This document shows, piece after piece, positions 19,120 through 27,299 of a stretch of DNA of 64,000 nucleotides (its first letter is position 1; each line of letters opens with the position of its first letter). A model generated the notes under the pieces. It made no database searches, had not been told where the DNA came from, and saw only the letters and a program-made list of their open reading frames with translations. A program made the position numbers and the translations under genes. Source of the stretch: Streptomyces sp. NBC_00523 (GTDB lineage Bacteria; Actinomycetota; Actinomycetes; Streptomycetales; Streptomycetaceae); assembly GCF_036346615.1 (NCBI RefSeq), contig NZ_CP107836.1, forward strand, positions 3,286,001 through 3,350,000, read 5' to 3'.

Positions 19120-20253
19120 TCACGACTCTGCCTTACGGTGCACCCTCGCGATCCAGTCCGCGGGGCGGGCGATCTCCGCCTTGGTGGGGAGGGTGTTGGG
19201 CGAGGTCCACACCCGGTTGAAGCCGTCCATGCCGACCTCGTCCACGACGGCGCGCACGAAGCGTTCGCCGTCCCGGTACTGGCGCAGCTTGGCGTCGAGG
19301 CCGAGCAGCTTGCGCAGGGCCTGGTCGAGGCGGCCGGCGCCCTGGGCGCGGCGCTGCTGGAACTTCTCGCGGATCTCGGCGACGGAGGAGACCACCTCGG
19401 GGCCGACGCCGTCCATCACGTAGTCGGCGTGTCCTTCCAGGAGGGACATCACGGCGGTGAGGCGGCCGAGGATCTCGCGCTGGGCGGGGGTCTGGACGAG
19501 CTCGACCAGGCTGCGGCCGCCGTCCTCGCCCTCCTCGCCCTCGGGCCGGCCGCCGGCGAGGGACTGGGCGGCCTCGCGCAGCCGCTCCAGGAAGGTCATC
19601 GGGTCGACGTCGGTCTCGTCCAGGAAGGACTGGATCTCGCCCTGGAGGTGGTCGCGGAGCCAGGGCACCGCGGTGAACTGGGTGCGGTGGGTCTCCTCGT
19701 GGAGGGCGACCCAGAGCCGGAAGTCGTGCGGGTCCGCGTCCAGCTCGCGTTCCACGTGGACGATGTTCGGCGCGACGAGCAGGAGGCGTCCGCCGCCTTC
19801 GGCGGAGGCGGGGAGCTCGCGGGAGGCGGGGGCGAAGGTCTCGTACTGGCCGAGGACGCGGGAGGCGAGGAAGGACAGCAGCATGCCGACCTCGACGCCG
19901 GTGACCTTGGAGCCGACCGCGCCGAGCACGGCGCCGCCCGCGCCGCCGGAGCGCCGTTCCTCCATCTTCTCCAGGAGGGGGCGCAGCAGTTCGCGGAATC
20001 CGGCGACGTTGGCCTTGATCCAGCCGGTGCGGTCCACGACGAGGACGGGGGTGTCCTCCGGCTCGGTTCCCTCGGGGATCATCCGGGTGAAGGCGCGGAC
20101 GTGCTCCTCCGCCGCCTTCGCGTGCCTGCGCAGCTCCGCCACGACCTCGCGGGCCTCCTCGCGGCTGATCTCGGGACCCGGTCGCACAAGCCGGGTCGCG
20201 GTCGCGACCGCGAGGTTCCAGTCGACCATCCCTGCACCACCGATGCTCGTCAT
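19120..20253 (-). CDS. Zinc-dependent metalloprotease-like protein (DUF2342)
   Basis: 377-residue actinobacterial protein of the DUF2342 family (sometimes labelled coenzyme F420 biosynthesis-associated). It carries a zincin motif HEETH in LWVALHEETHRTQF and a downstream glutamate in EGHADYVMDGVG that could be the third ligand. Other conserved parts are MVDWNLAVATATRLVRPGP and LLLVAPNIVHVEREL. The real substrate is unknown. The ATG at 20253 precedes MTSIGGAGMVDW; the ATG 8 codons later is a possible alternative. It sits between tilS and dacB as in other Streptomyces. Confidence 0.88.
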   Translation of the reverse strand: MTSIGGAGMVDWNLAVATATRLVRPGPEISREEAREVVAELRRHAKAAEEHVRAFTRMIPEGTEPEDTPVLVVDRTGWIKANVAGFRELLRPLLEKMEERRSGGAGGAVLGAVGSKVTGVEVGMLLSFLASRVLGQYETFAPASRELPASAEGGGRLLLVAPNIVHVERELDADPHDFRLWVALHEETHRTQFTAVPWLRDHLQGEIQSFLDETDVDPMTFLERLREAAQSLAGGRPEGEEGEDGGRSLVELVQTPAQREILGRLTAVMSLLEGHADYVMDGVGPEVVSSVAEIREKFQQRRAQGAGRLDQALRKLLGLDAKLRQYRDGERFVRAVVDEVGMDGFNRVWTSPNTLPTKAEIARPADWIARVHRKAES

Positions 20254-20302
20254 GCGTCAACCGTACGTGCTCGCTCCTTGATGCGGTGCGGTGTTGACGC
20301 GC

Positions 20303-21793
20303 TCATCGCTTCCCGGCGCCGAGTGCGGTGGCGAGTTTGTCGAGGGCCTTCTGGGCCTCGGTGGGGGCGGTGGTGCCGGAGGCGAGGAAGGCGAAGGAGA
20401 GCAGTCGTCCCTGGGTGTCCACGACGGTCCCGGCGAGGCTGTTGACGCCGGTGAGGGTGCCGGTCTTGGCGCGGATGAAGCCGGTGCCGCCTGCCTCGCT
20501 GGTGTAACGGCTGCTGAGCGTGCCGCTGAAACCGGCCACGGGGAGGCCGGTGAGGACGGGGCGCAGTTCGGGGTGGGCGGGATCGGCCGCCCGGGCGAGG
20601 AGACCGGCGAGCAGGGCCGCGGTCACCTTGTCCTCGCGGTTGAGCCCGCTGCCGTCGGCGATGTTCACGCCCTTGAGGGGCAGGCCGAGCTTCTTCAGAC
20701 CGGCGGTGACGGCCCGTCGGCCGCCGGTGAAGTCGGCGGGCTGCCCGGCGGCGATGGCGGTCTGCCGGGCCAGGGCCTCGGCGATGTCGTTGTCGCTGTT
20801 GGTCAGGGCGCGTTCGACCAGGCCGGAGAGCGGGGCGGAGAGGTGGGTGGCGACCGTACGGGACGTCTTGGCGGGGCGGCCGGGGGCGGGGGCGCCCTTG
20901 GTGGCGACCCCGGCGTCCTTCAGGTATCCGGCGAAGGCGCGCGCGGCGTCGCCCGCCGGGTCCTCGGTGCGTGCGGCGGGACCCTTGACGGAGTCGTCCT
21001 GGCGGCCCTCGTTCAGCATCAGGGCGCTCATGGGCGCGATGTTCTCGTTGGGGCCGATCGGGTGGTGCGTGGGCCCCGAATAGGCGGAGGCGTCGTAGCG
21101 CAGCCGTACGGAGGGGGCCTTGCCTGCCTTGAGGGCGCGGGCGGTCTCGGTGGCGAGGGCGCGCAGGGCGGCCTTGTCGAGGGTGGGGTCGCCGCCGCCG
21201 ACGAGGGTGACGGTGCGCAGGTCGTCGGAGGCGCGCACGGTGGTGGGGATGCGGTGGGCGGGGCCGAGGGCACCGAGGGCGGCGACGGTGGTGGCGATCT
21301 TGACGGTGGAGGCGGGTGTCATGGGGGCGTCGGCGCCCTTGCCGTAGAGCCGCTTGCCGGTGGCGGTGTCGATGACGACGGCGGCGCGCCGGGTGCCCAG
21401 CGCGTCGTTCTCCAGCAGCGGTTCCAGGACGGCGCGCAGGTCGCGGGTGGCGCCGGCCGGGGCGTCCTTCGGGCCGGTGCCCGCGGCGGACAGGGCGGCG
21501 AGGACGGCGGGGGCGCTGGGGGCGGGTGCGGGGCCCTCCGGGTCGCCCCCGTCGTGATGTACGCCACCTGTTCCTTCGGCGGCGACCGCCCGGTCCCGCT
21601 CGGCCTTACGCTGACCCGAGTCCCAGGGTCCGGCGGCGAGGACGGCGCCGGCCGCGAGGGCCAGTCCGACGACGGCGGACACGGCCGTGAACTGCCAGTC
21701 GTTCACTCCGCCGCGTACGCCCAGACGGGCCGCGATACCGCCGCCGGGCGTGCCGGGCGGTTCCGTCGACGGTCTTTCCACCGGCTCGGCCAC
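20303..21793 (-). CDS. dacB: D-alanyl-D-alanine carboxypeptidase/endopeptidase (PBP4 class)
   Basis: 496-residue class C low-molecular-weight penicillin-binding protein. After a cytoplasmic Pro-rich start and one membrane helix (about 32-54) come the three active-site motifs: STVK (Ser162), SDN in LTNSDNDIAEAL, and KTG in IRAKTGTLTG. An inserted domain between motifs 1 and 2 is typical of PBP4. It trims or cleaves peptidoglycan stem peptides outside the membrane. GTG 21793 (VAEPVERPS) has AAAGGGG upstream; a longer ATG start to 21838 would overlap the promoter region shared with divergent ppa. Confidence 0.95.
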   Translation of the reverse strand: MAEPVERPSTEPPGTPGGGIAARLGVRGGVNDWQFTAVSAVVGLALAAGAVLAAGPWDSGQRKAERDRAVAAEGTGGVHHDGGDPEGPAPAPSAPAVLAALSAAGTGPKDAPAGATRDLRAVLEPLLENDALGTRRAAVVIDTATGKRLYGKGADAPMTPASTVKIATTVAALGALGPAHRIPTTVRASDDLRTVTLVGGGDPTLDKAALRALATETARALKAGKAPSVRLRYDASAYSGPTHHPIGPNENIAPMSALMLNEGRQDDSVKGPAARTEDPAGDAARAFAGYLKDAGVATKGAPAPGRPAKTSRTVATHLSAPLSGLVERALTNSDNDIAEALARQTAIAAGQPADFTGGRRAVTAGLKKLGLPLKGVNIADGSGLNREDKVTAALLAGLLARAADPAHPELRPVLTGLPVAGFSGTLSSRYTSEAGGTGFIRAKTGTLTGVNSLAGTVVDTQGRLLSFAFLASGTTAPTEAQKALDKLATALGAGKR

Positions 21794-21879
21794 CGTTGAC
21801 CAGCCCCTTTCGCGAGCACACATCTGCGTGAGGGACACTTAACCACCAGTCGTATGTGTTGATCATGGAGGAGCCACCC

Positions 21880-22374
21880 GTGGAGTTCGACGTCGTTATC
21901 GAGATCCCGAAGGGTTCGCGCAACAAGTACGAGGTGGATCACGAGACCGGCCGGATTCGTCTGGACCGTCGGCTCTTCACCTCGACCAGCTACCCGGCGG
22001 ACTACGGCTTCGTCGAGGACACCCTCGGTGAGGACGGCGACCCGCTGGACGCGCTGGTGATCCTGGAGGAGCCGACGTTCCCGGGCTGCCTCATCAAGTG
22101 CCGCGCGATCGGCATGTTCCGGATGACCGACGAGGCCGGCGGCGACGACAAGCTGCTGTGCGTCCCGGCCTCCGACCCCCGGGTGGAGCACCTCCAGGAC
22201 ATCCAGCACGTGTCGGAGTTCGACCGCCTGGAGATCCAGCACTTCTTCGAGGTCTACAAGGACCTGGAGCCGGGCAAGTCCGTCGAGGGCGCCGACTGGG
22301 TCGGCCGCGCCGAGGCCGAGGCCGAGATCGTCGCCTCCCGCAAGCGCCTTGAGGCGCAGGGCGGCGCGCACTGA
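21880..22374 (+). CDS. ppa: Inorganic pyrophosphatase (family I)
   Basis: 164-residue soluble pyrophosphatase. Hallmarks are [17 protein letters not shown], the signature region [19 protein letters not shown] with its metal-binding aspartates, and [17 protein letters not shown] 21880 is 7 nt after a GGAGGAG ribosome site; an upstream in-frame start at 21856 is less likely. Divergent from dacB with an 86-nt gap. A strong hairpin follows at 22403. Confidence 0.97.
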   Translation: MEFDVVIEIPKGSRNKYEVDHETGRIRLDRRLFTSTSYPADYGFVEDTLGEDGDPLDALVILEEPTFPGCLIKCRAIGMFRMTDEAGGDDKLLCVPASDPRVEHLQDIQHVSEFDRLEIQHFFEVYKDLEPGKSVEGADWVGRAEAEAEIVASRKRLEAQGGAH

Positions 22375-22402
22375 CGTTCCGCTTCGTGTGAGCGGGCTAC
22401 GA

Positions 22403-22438
22403 AACGGGCGGTACACCCACGCGGGTGTGCCGCCCGTT
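22403..22438 (+). terminator. Hairpin terminator after ppa
   Basis: Arms AACGGGCGGTACACCC and GGGTGTGCCGCCCGTT form a 16-bp stem with one G-U type pair and a 4-nt loop, 28 nt after the ppa stop. Confidence 0.75.
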
Positions 22439-22517
22439 CCGTGTGCCCTCCCTTGGGCGTGGCCATACTGGGCAGGAGTGCGCCCGAGGACGCGCAGCCG
22501 AGGAGGAACGAGGTCGA

Positions 22518-24215
22518 GTGGTGGCGGAACCGGGCGGGCCCGAGGACGAGAAGCCCCAGTCCGATGAGGCGCACAGCGCCTTCTCGTGGCCGGCCGGGAC
22601 CGAACCGGCGGCGCCGCCGGAGGAGGACCACCCGACGTCGGAGTTCGCCCTTCCGGAGGGCGTGACGCCGGAGCAGCCGGCCCCTGGTTCCGGTTCCGGT
22701 ACGGGTTCCGCTTCCGGGTCCGAGACGACCGGTTCGGCGTTCGCGACGCCGAGCACGTACAGCTTCCGGGACTCCCCGCCGGCGTTCACCCCGGCGTACG
22801 GGGTGCCGATGGTCCGGCTGACCAAGGAGGCGCCCTGGCAGGACCGGATGCGCACCATGCTGCGGATGCCGGTGGCCGAGCGCCCGGCCACGGAGCCGGT
22901 CCAGCGGCACGACGAGGAGGAGGGACCTCCGGTTCCGCGCGTGCTCGACCTGACGCTGCGTATCGGGGAACTGCTGCTCGCGGGCGGTGAGGGCGCCGAG
23001 GACGTCGAGGCGGCCATGTTCGCGGTGATGCGGAGCTACGGGCTCGACCGCTGCGAGCCGACCGTGACGTTCACGCTGCTGTCGATCTCGCACCAGCCGT
23101 CGCTGGTGGACGACCCGGTGACGGCGAGCCGTACGGTACGCCGACGGGGCACCGACTACACGCGGCTGGCGGCGGTCTTCCGGCTGATCGACGACATCAC
23201 GACGGCCGACGACGAGGTGTCGCTGGAGGAGGCCTACCGGCGGCTCGCGGAGATCCGGCGCAACCGGCACCCGTATCCCGGCTGGGTGCTCACGATGGCC
23301 GCCGGCGGGCTGGCCGGGGCGGCGTCCGTGCTGGTCGGCGGTGGTCCGCTGGTGTTCGTGGTCGCGGCGCTCGGGGCGATGCTCGGTGACCGGCTGGCCT
23401 GGCTGTGCGCGGGGCGCGGGCTGCCGGAGTTCTACCAGTTCGTGGTGGCGGCGATGCCGCCCGCCGCGATGGGCGTGGCGCTGACGCTGACGCACTGGTC
23501 GGACGTACGGCCGTCGGCGGTGATCACCGGTGGGCTGTTCGCGCTGCTGCCGGGGCGGGCGCTGGTGGCGGGCGTGCAGGACGGGCTGACCGGGTACTAC
23601 ATCACGGCCTCGGCGCGGCTCCTGGAGGTCATGTACTTCTTCATCGCGATCGTCACCGGGGTGCTGCTGGCCCTGTACGGGGGGCTTCAGCTGGGCGCGA
23701 AGCTGGACCCGGACGCGCGGCTCATCACCCACGACCGGCCGGTGATCCAGATCCTGGCGTCGATGGTGCTGACCCTGTCCTTCGCGATCCTGCTCCAGCA
23801 GGAGCGGGCGACGGTGCTCGCGGTGACCCTGAACGGCGGCGTGGCCTGGATCGTCTTCGGGGCGATGGCCCGGACGGGCAACCTGTCGGCGGTGGCCGCG
23901 ACGGCTGCGGCGGCCGGGCTCGTGGGGCTGTTCGGGCAGCTGTTCTCGCGGTACCGCTACACGTCGTCGCTGCCGTACATCACGGCGGCGATCGGGCCGC
24001 TGCTGCCCGGTTCGGCGACGTACTTCGGTCTGCTGGGTGTGGCGCAGAATCACCTGTCGCAGGGCCTCGCCTCGCTGTCCACGGCGGTGGCGACGGCACT
24101 GGCCATCGCCATCGGGGTGAATCTGGGGAGCGAGATCTCCCGGCTGTTCATGCGGGTACCGGGCGCGGTCGGCGGCGCGAACCGCCGCGCGGCCAAGCGG
24201 ACGCGCGGCTTCTGA
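22518..24215 (+). CDS. ThrE-type threonine/serine exporter family protein
   Basis: 565-residue fusion of the two ThrE halves. A disordered acidic/Ser-Gly N-terminus (about 1-110) precedes the soluble-looking N-terminal domain with LTLRIGELLLAGGEGAEDVEAAM (DUF1212). About ten membrane helices follow (about 255-545), including the DUF3815-like second half. Related to Corynebacterium ThrE, which exports threonine and serine. GTG 22518 (VVAEPGGPEDEK) has AGGAGG upstream. It converges with the DedA gene, with only 19 nt between the two stops. Confidence 0.88.
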   Translation: MVAEPGGPEDEKPQSDEAHSAFSWPAGTEPAAPPEEDHPTSEFALPEGVTPEQPAPGSGSGTGSASGSETTGSAFATPSTYSFRDSPPAFTPAYGVPMVRLTKEAPWQDRMRTMLRMPVAERPATEPVQRHDEEEGPPVPRVLDLTLRIGELLLAGGEGAEDVEAAMFAVMRSYGLDRCEPTVTFTLLSISHQPSLVDDPVTASRTVRRRGTDYTRLAAVFRLIDDITTADDEVSLEEAYRRLAEIRRNRHPYPGWVLTMAAGGLAGAASVLVGGGPLVFVVAALGAMLGDRLAWLCAGRGLPEFYQFVVAAMPPAAMGVALTLTHWSDVRPSAVITGGLFALLPGRALVAGVQDGLTGYYITASARLLEVMYFFIAIVTGVLLALYGGLQLGAKLDPDARLITHDRPVIQILASMVLTLSFAILLQQERATVLAVTLNGGVAWIVFGAMARTGNLSAVAATAAAAGLVGLFGQLFSRYRYTSSLPYITAAIGPLLPGSATYFGLLGVAQNHLSQGLASLSTAVATALAIAIGVNLGSEISRLFMRVPGAVGGANRRAAKRTRGF

Positions 24216-24234
24216 CCTCAGAGGCGTACGGCGC

Positions 24235-24939
24235 TCAGCGCCTGGCGTGGCGGCCGCGGCGGCCGCCCGCCGGGTCCTGCGGGGGCACCTCGCCGCCTCC
24301 GGCGGCCGGGCCCTCCTTCTTGGACTTGCTCCGGGCGCGCAGGAACTCGATGGCGATCGGGACGACCGAGATCAGCACGATCAGGACGAGCATCGCCTCG
24401 ATGTTCTTGTGGACGAACTCGACGTTGCCGAGGGCGGCGCCGAGCAGCGTCACGCCGACGCCCCAGAGGACGCCGCCGATCACGTTGAACACGATGAACG
24501 AGCGGTAGTTCATCCGGCTGACGCCCGCGATGATCGGGGTGAAGGTCCGCACGATCGGCACGAAGCGGGCCAGGATCAGCGACTTCGGGCCGTGCTTCTC
24601 GAAGAACTCGTGGGCCTTCTCGACGTTCTCCTGCTTGAAGAGGCGGGAGTCGGGCCGGCTGAAGAGCGAGGGGCCGACCTTGCGGCCGAAGAGGTAGCCC
24701 ACCTGGTCTCCGATGATCGCGGCGAGCGCGACCAGGACGCAGACCAGCCAGAGCGGGGTGTGCAGCTTGTCGGTCGTGACCAGCAGGCCCGTGGTGAACA
24801 GCAGGGAGTCACCGGGCAGGAAGAAGCCGATGAGCAGCCCGGACTCGGCGAAGACGATGACCAGCACACCGGCCAGGCCGAACTGTCCGATGAGATAGTC
24901 CGGGTCCAGCCAGCTCGGTCCGAGCGCAAGCGTATTCAA
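24235..24939 (-). CDS. DedA family membrane protein
   Basis: 234-residue member of the DedA/VTT family, in which several proteins are implicated in lipid flipping and envelope homeostasis. Diagnostic segments are GLLIGFFLPGDSLLF, GDQVGYLFGRKVG, the conserved ARFVPIVRTFTPIIAGVSRM and FNVIGGVLWG. Four to five membrane helices and a basic C-terminal tail. It appears to start with TTG (24939), with GGAG 9 nt upstream. The lipid or ion handled is unknown. Confidence 0.92.
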   Translation of the reverse strand: MNTLALGPSWLDPDYLIGQFGLAGVLVIVFAESGLLIGFFLPGDSLLFTTGLLVTTDKLHTPLWLVCVLVALAAIIGDQVGYLFGRKVGPSLFSRPDSRLFKQENVEKAHEFFEKHGPKSLILARFVPIVRTFTPIIAGVSRMNYRSFIVFNVIGGVLWGVGVTLLGAALGNVEFVHKNIEAMLVLIVLISVVPIAIEFLRARSKSKKEGPAAGGGEVPPQDPAGGRRGRHARR

Positions 24940-25039
24940 GGGTCCGGGCTCCAGGATGAGGTCGATGGGCGGCTGCGTGGCCGCCCCAAGCTATCAACGC
25001 CCCGGGGCGGCCACGGGTTCCACCCGCCTCCGTGACCGT

Positions 25040-25798
25040 TTACGCCCGGCGGCGGGCGTTCGCCTCGATCGCGTCGCGCAGGTGCTCGGCGAGGCCCGGG
25101 CGCATGGCGTCGTAGAACGCCTTGAACTGCGGATCGGCGACGTACATCTCGCCGAGGCCGCGGTGGATCTCGTAGGTGCACTCGTAGTACCAGGTGCAGA
25201 TGTGGAGCCGGTGCTCCTCCGCGAGGTCCGTGGCGCGCTCGCCGTCGGCCGGCTCACCGGCCTCCATCAGCGCGTCGTAGCGCTCGCCCCAGGAGGCGAC
25301 CTCGGCCTTGATCCGCTGCCAGTCCTCCTTCGTGTAGCGGGCGGCCCGGCGCTGCGACTCGGCGTAGGTGTCGGTGCCGCCCCAGCGGCGCTCGGCCTCC
25401 TCGGCGTACTGGTCGGGGTCCTTGTCGCCGAAGACCTCGAACTTCTCCTCGGGGGTGAGGTTGATGCCCATCCTGCGTGCCTCCATCGCTGTCTCTACGG
25501 CGGCGGCCATCCGCTGAAGCTCCTCGATCCGGTGCGACAGCAGCGCGTGCTGGCGGCGCAGGTGCTCCCGCGGGTCCGCGTCCGGGTCGTCGAGCAGGTC
25601 CGCGATCTCGTCCAGCGGGAAGCCGAGCTCCCGGTAGAAGAGGATCTGCTGCAGCCGGTCCAGATCGGCGTCGTCGTAGCGCCGGTGGCCCGCGTGGCTG
25701 CGCCCGCCCGGTGAGAGCAGGCCGATGGTGTCGTAGTGGTGCAGGGTGCGCACCGTGACCCCGGCGAAGCCGGCGACCTGTCCCACGGAGTGCTCCAT
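25040..25798 (-). CDS. TipA-type MerR family transcriptional regulator lacking the thiopeptide-linking cysteine
   Basis: 252-residue close relative of Streptomyces TipAL. The N-terminal MerR domain begins SVGQVAGFAGVTVRTLHHYD, followed by the coiled coil and the TipAS antibiotic-binding domain starting near GINLTPEEKFEVFGD. TipAL binds thiostrepton-like peptides and attaches them covalently through Cys214. Comparing with the TipAL sequence from memory, Cys207 is kept here (YYEC), but residue 214 is Gly (HRGLGEMY instead of HTCLGEMY). Another Cys lies at 201. ATG 25798 follows AAGGAG. Upstream is a 19-bp-spacer promoter overlapping a perfect inverted repeat, as in the classical tipA promoter, so autoregulation is expected. 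Confidence 0.93.
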   Translation of the reverse strand: MEHSVGQVAGFAGVTVRTLHHYDTIGLLSPGGRSHAGHRRYDDADLDRLQQILFYRELGFPLDEIADLLDDPDADPREHLRRQHALLSHRIEELQRMAAAVETAMEARRMGINLTPEEKFEVFGDKDPDQYAEEAERRWGGTDTYAESQRRAARYTKEDWQRIKAEVASWGERYDALMEAGEPADGERATDLAEEHRLHICTWYYECTYEIHRGLGEMYVADPQFKAFYDAMRPGLAEHLRDAIEANARRRA

Positions 25799-25833
25799 GG
25801 CTCCCCGCTCCTTCCTGTGTGGGTACGGGTACG

Positions 25834-25864
25834 AGCCTCGGCCCTCACGCCGCGTGAGGTGCAA
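25834..25864 (-). promoter_or_regulatory. tipA-type MerR-controlled promoter and operator
   Basis: Reading leftwards, TTGCAC (-35, 25864-25859) and GAGGCT (-10, 25839-25834) are 19 nt apart, the over-long spacing typical of MerR-activated promoters. The spacer holds the inverted repeat CCTCACG-N3-CGTGAGG (25843-25859). The flanking sequence GTGCAAG matches, from memory, the classical tipA promoter. Confidence 0.82.
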
Positions 25865-25915
25865 GTCCCGCCTGCCGCTCGCACCTTTTGAACGGTTTTA
25901 CGGCTTTCACGTCGC

Positions 25916-25921
25916 TATGGT
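25916..25921 (+). promoter_or_regulatory. Candidate -10 of a leaderless promoter for the channel gene
   Basis: TATGGT lies 6 nt before the ATG at 25928, and there is no ribosome site. A good -35 at 17-18 nt is not evident. Confidence 0.4.
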
Positions 25922-25927
25922 GTGCCG

Positions 25928-27202
25928 ATGCCGACCGATTCCGCCGTCGCCGCCGAGCCCGCCCCCGCCCGCCGGCTGCTCGTGCTCATCGTGCCCGCCC
26001 TGGCCGTGGGCGTGGCCTCGGCCCTGGTACTGCTCGGGGTCAGCCTGCTCGCGGAGCAGCTCCAGGACGTGCTGTGGGAGACGCTGCCCGACGCGCTGTC
26101 CGTGGGCCGGTACTCCTCGCTGTGGATGATCGTGATGCTCACGGCCATGGGCCTGGTGACCGGCCTGGCCCTGCGCGCCGTACCCGGCCGGGGCGGCCCG
26201 GACCCGGCGACCATGGGCCTGGTCGACCCTCCGCTGCCGCCCTACGTGGTGCCCGGTCTGCTCGTGGTCACCGTCCTGGCCCTGGCGGGCGGCGTCAGCC
26301 TCGGCCCGGAGAACCCGATCACCGCGGCCAACATCGCCCTGGCCGCCTGGGCCGGCCGCCGGATCGCCCCGGGCGCGCCCGGTGAGCTGTGGCTCGCGCT
26401 CGCCGCCGCCGGCACCATCGGCGCCCTCTTCGGCACCCCGGTCGCCGCCGCCCTGATCCTCACCGAGACGCTGGCCGCCACGCCCGCCCCCGGCGCCCTC
26501 TGGGACAAGCTGTTCGGGCCCCTGGCGGCCGGGGCGGCGGGCTCCCTCACCATGTCGCTGGCCGCCCACCCCAGCTTCGACCTGTCGCTGCCCCCGTACA
26601 CGCACACCGGCTGGAGCGACCTGCTCGCCGCCCTCGTGATCGCGTCGGCCGGAGCGGTCCTCGGCCTCGCGGCGGTATACGCGTTCCCCCTGGTCCACCG
26701 CTTCTTCCGGGCCCTGCCGCACCCGGTGCTCGCCCTGACGCTGGGCGGCCTCGCGCTCGGCCTGCTCGGGGCGCTCGGCGGGCACCTGACGCTGTTCAAG
26801 GGGCTGGACGAGGTGAAGACGATCGCCGCCGATCCGGACGGCTGGTCGGCCGCCGAATTCGGGACGATGGCGGTGGTGAAGACGGCGGCCCTGGTGATCG
26901 CGGCGACCTGCGGCTTCCGGGGCGGCCGGATCTTCCCGGCGGTGTTCTCGGGCGTCGCGCTCGGACTGTGCGCCCACGCCCTCGTGGACGGGGTGCCGGT
27001 GGCGCTGGCGGCGACCTGCGGGGTGCTGGGCGTCCTGCTGGCCGTCACCCGGCAGGGCTGGCTGAGCCTGTTCACGGCGGCGGTGCTGGGCTTCGACACG
27101 GCCCTGCTGCCGGTGCTGTGCGTGGCCTCACTGCCCGCCTGGCTGCTGGTGACCGGCCGGCCGCTGATGCAGCTGCGGGAGGACGGCACTCCGCTGCGCT
27201 GA
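25928..27202 (+). CDS. ClC-superfamily ion channel/transporter, YfeO-like
   Basis: 424-residue membrane protein with about ten to eleven helices. The ClC-like signature SLGPENP (residues about 123-129) carries the gating-type glutamate as in the YfeO branch, rather than the GREGP of classical ClC exchangers. A later GGRIFPAVFSG segment matches the ClC helix N motif. Probably an anion (chloride or fluoride-type) conductor; direction and selectivity are unknown. It is divergent from the tipA-like gene. ATG 25928 was preferred to the GTG two codons earlier; the lack of a ribosome site and a TATGGT box suggest leaderless expression. Confidence 0.85.
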   Translation: MPTDSAVAAEPAPARRLLVLIVPALAVGVASALVLLGVSLLAEQLQDVLWETLPDALSVGRYSSLWMIVMLTAMGLVTGLALRAVPGRGGPDPATMGLVDPPLPPYVVPGLLVVTVLALAGGVSLGPENPITAANIALAAWAGRRIAPGAPGELWLALAAAGTIGALFGTPVAAALILTETLAATPAPGALWDKLFGPLAAGAAGSLTMSLAAHPSFDLSLPPYTHTGWSDLLAALVIASAGAVLGLAAVYAFPLVHRFFRALPHPVLALTLGGLALGLLGALGGHLTLFKGLDEVKTIAADPDGWSAAEFGTMAVVKTAALVIAATCGFRGGRIFPAVFSGVALGLCAHALVDGVPVALAATCGVLGVLLAVTRQGWLSLFTAAVLGFDTALLPVLCVASLPAWLLVTGRPLMQLREDGTPLR

Positions 27203-27299
27203 GCCGGACGGACCAGCACCGGGCGCCGGGCGCCGGGGTCGTCCGTATCGTCGGATTCGTCCGGTCTCGCGGGCGCGAGCCGAGAAGGGCAGGTCCGTG

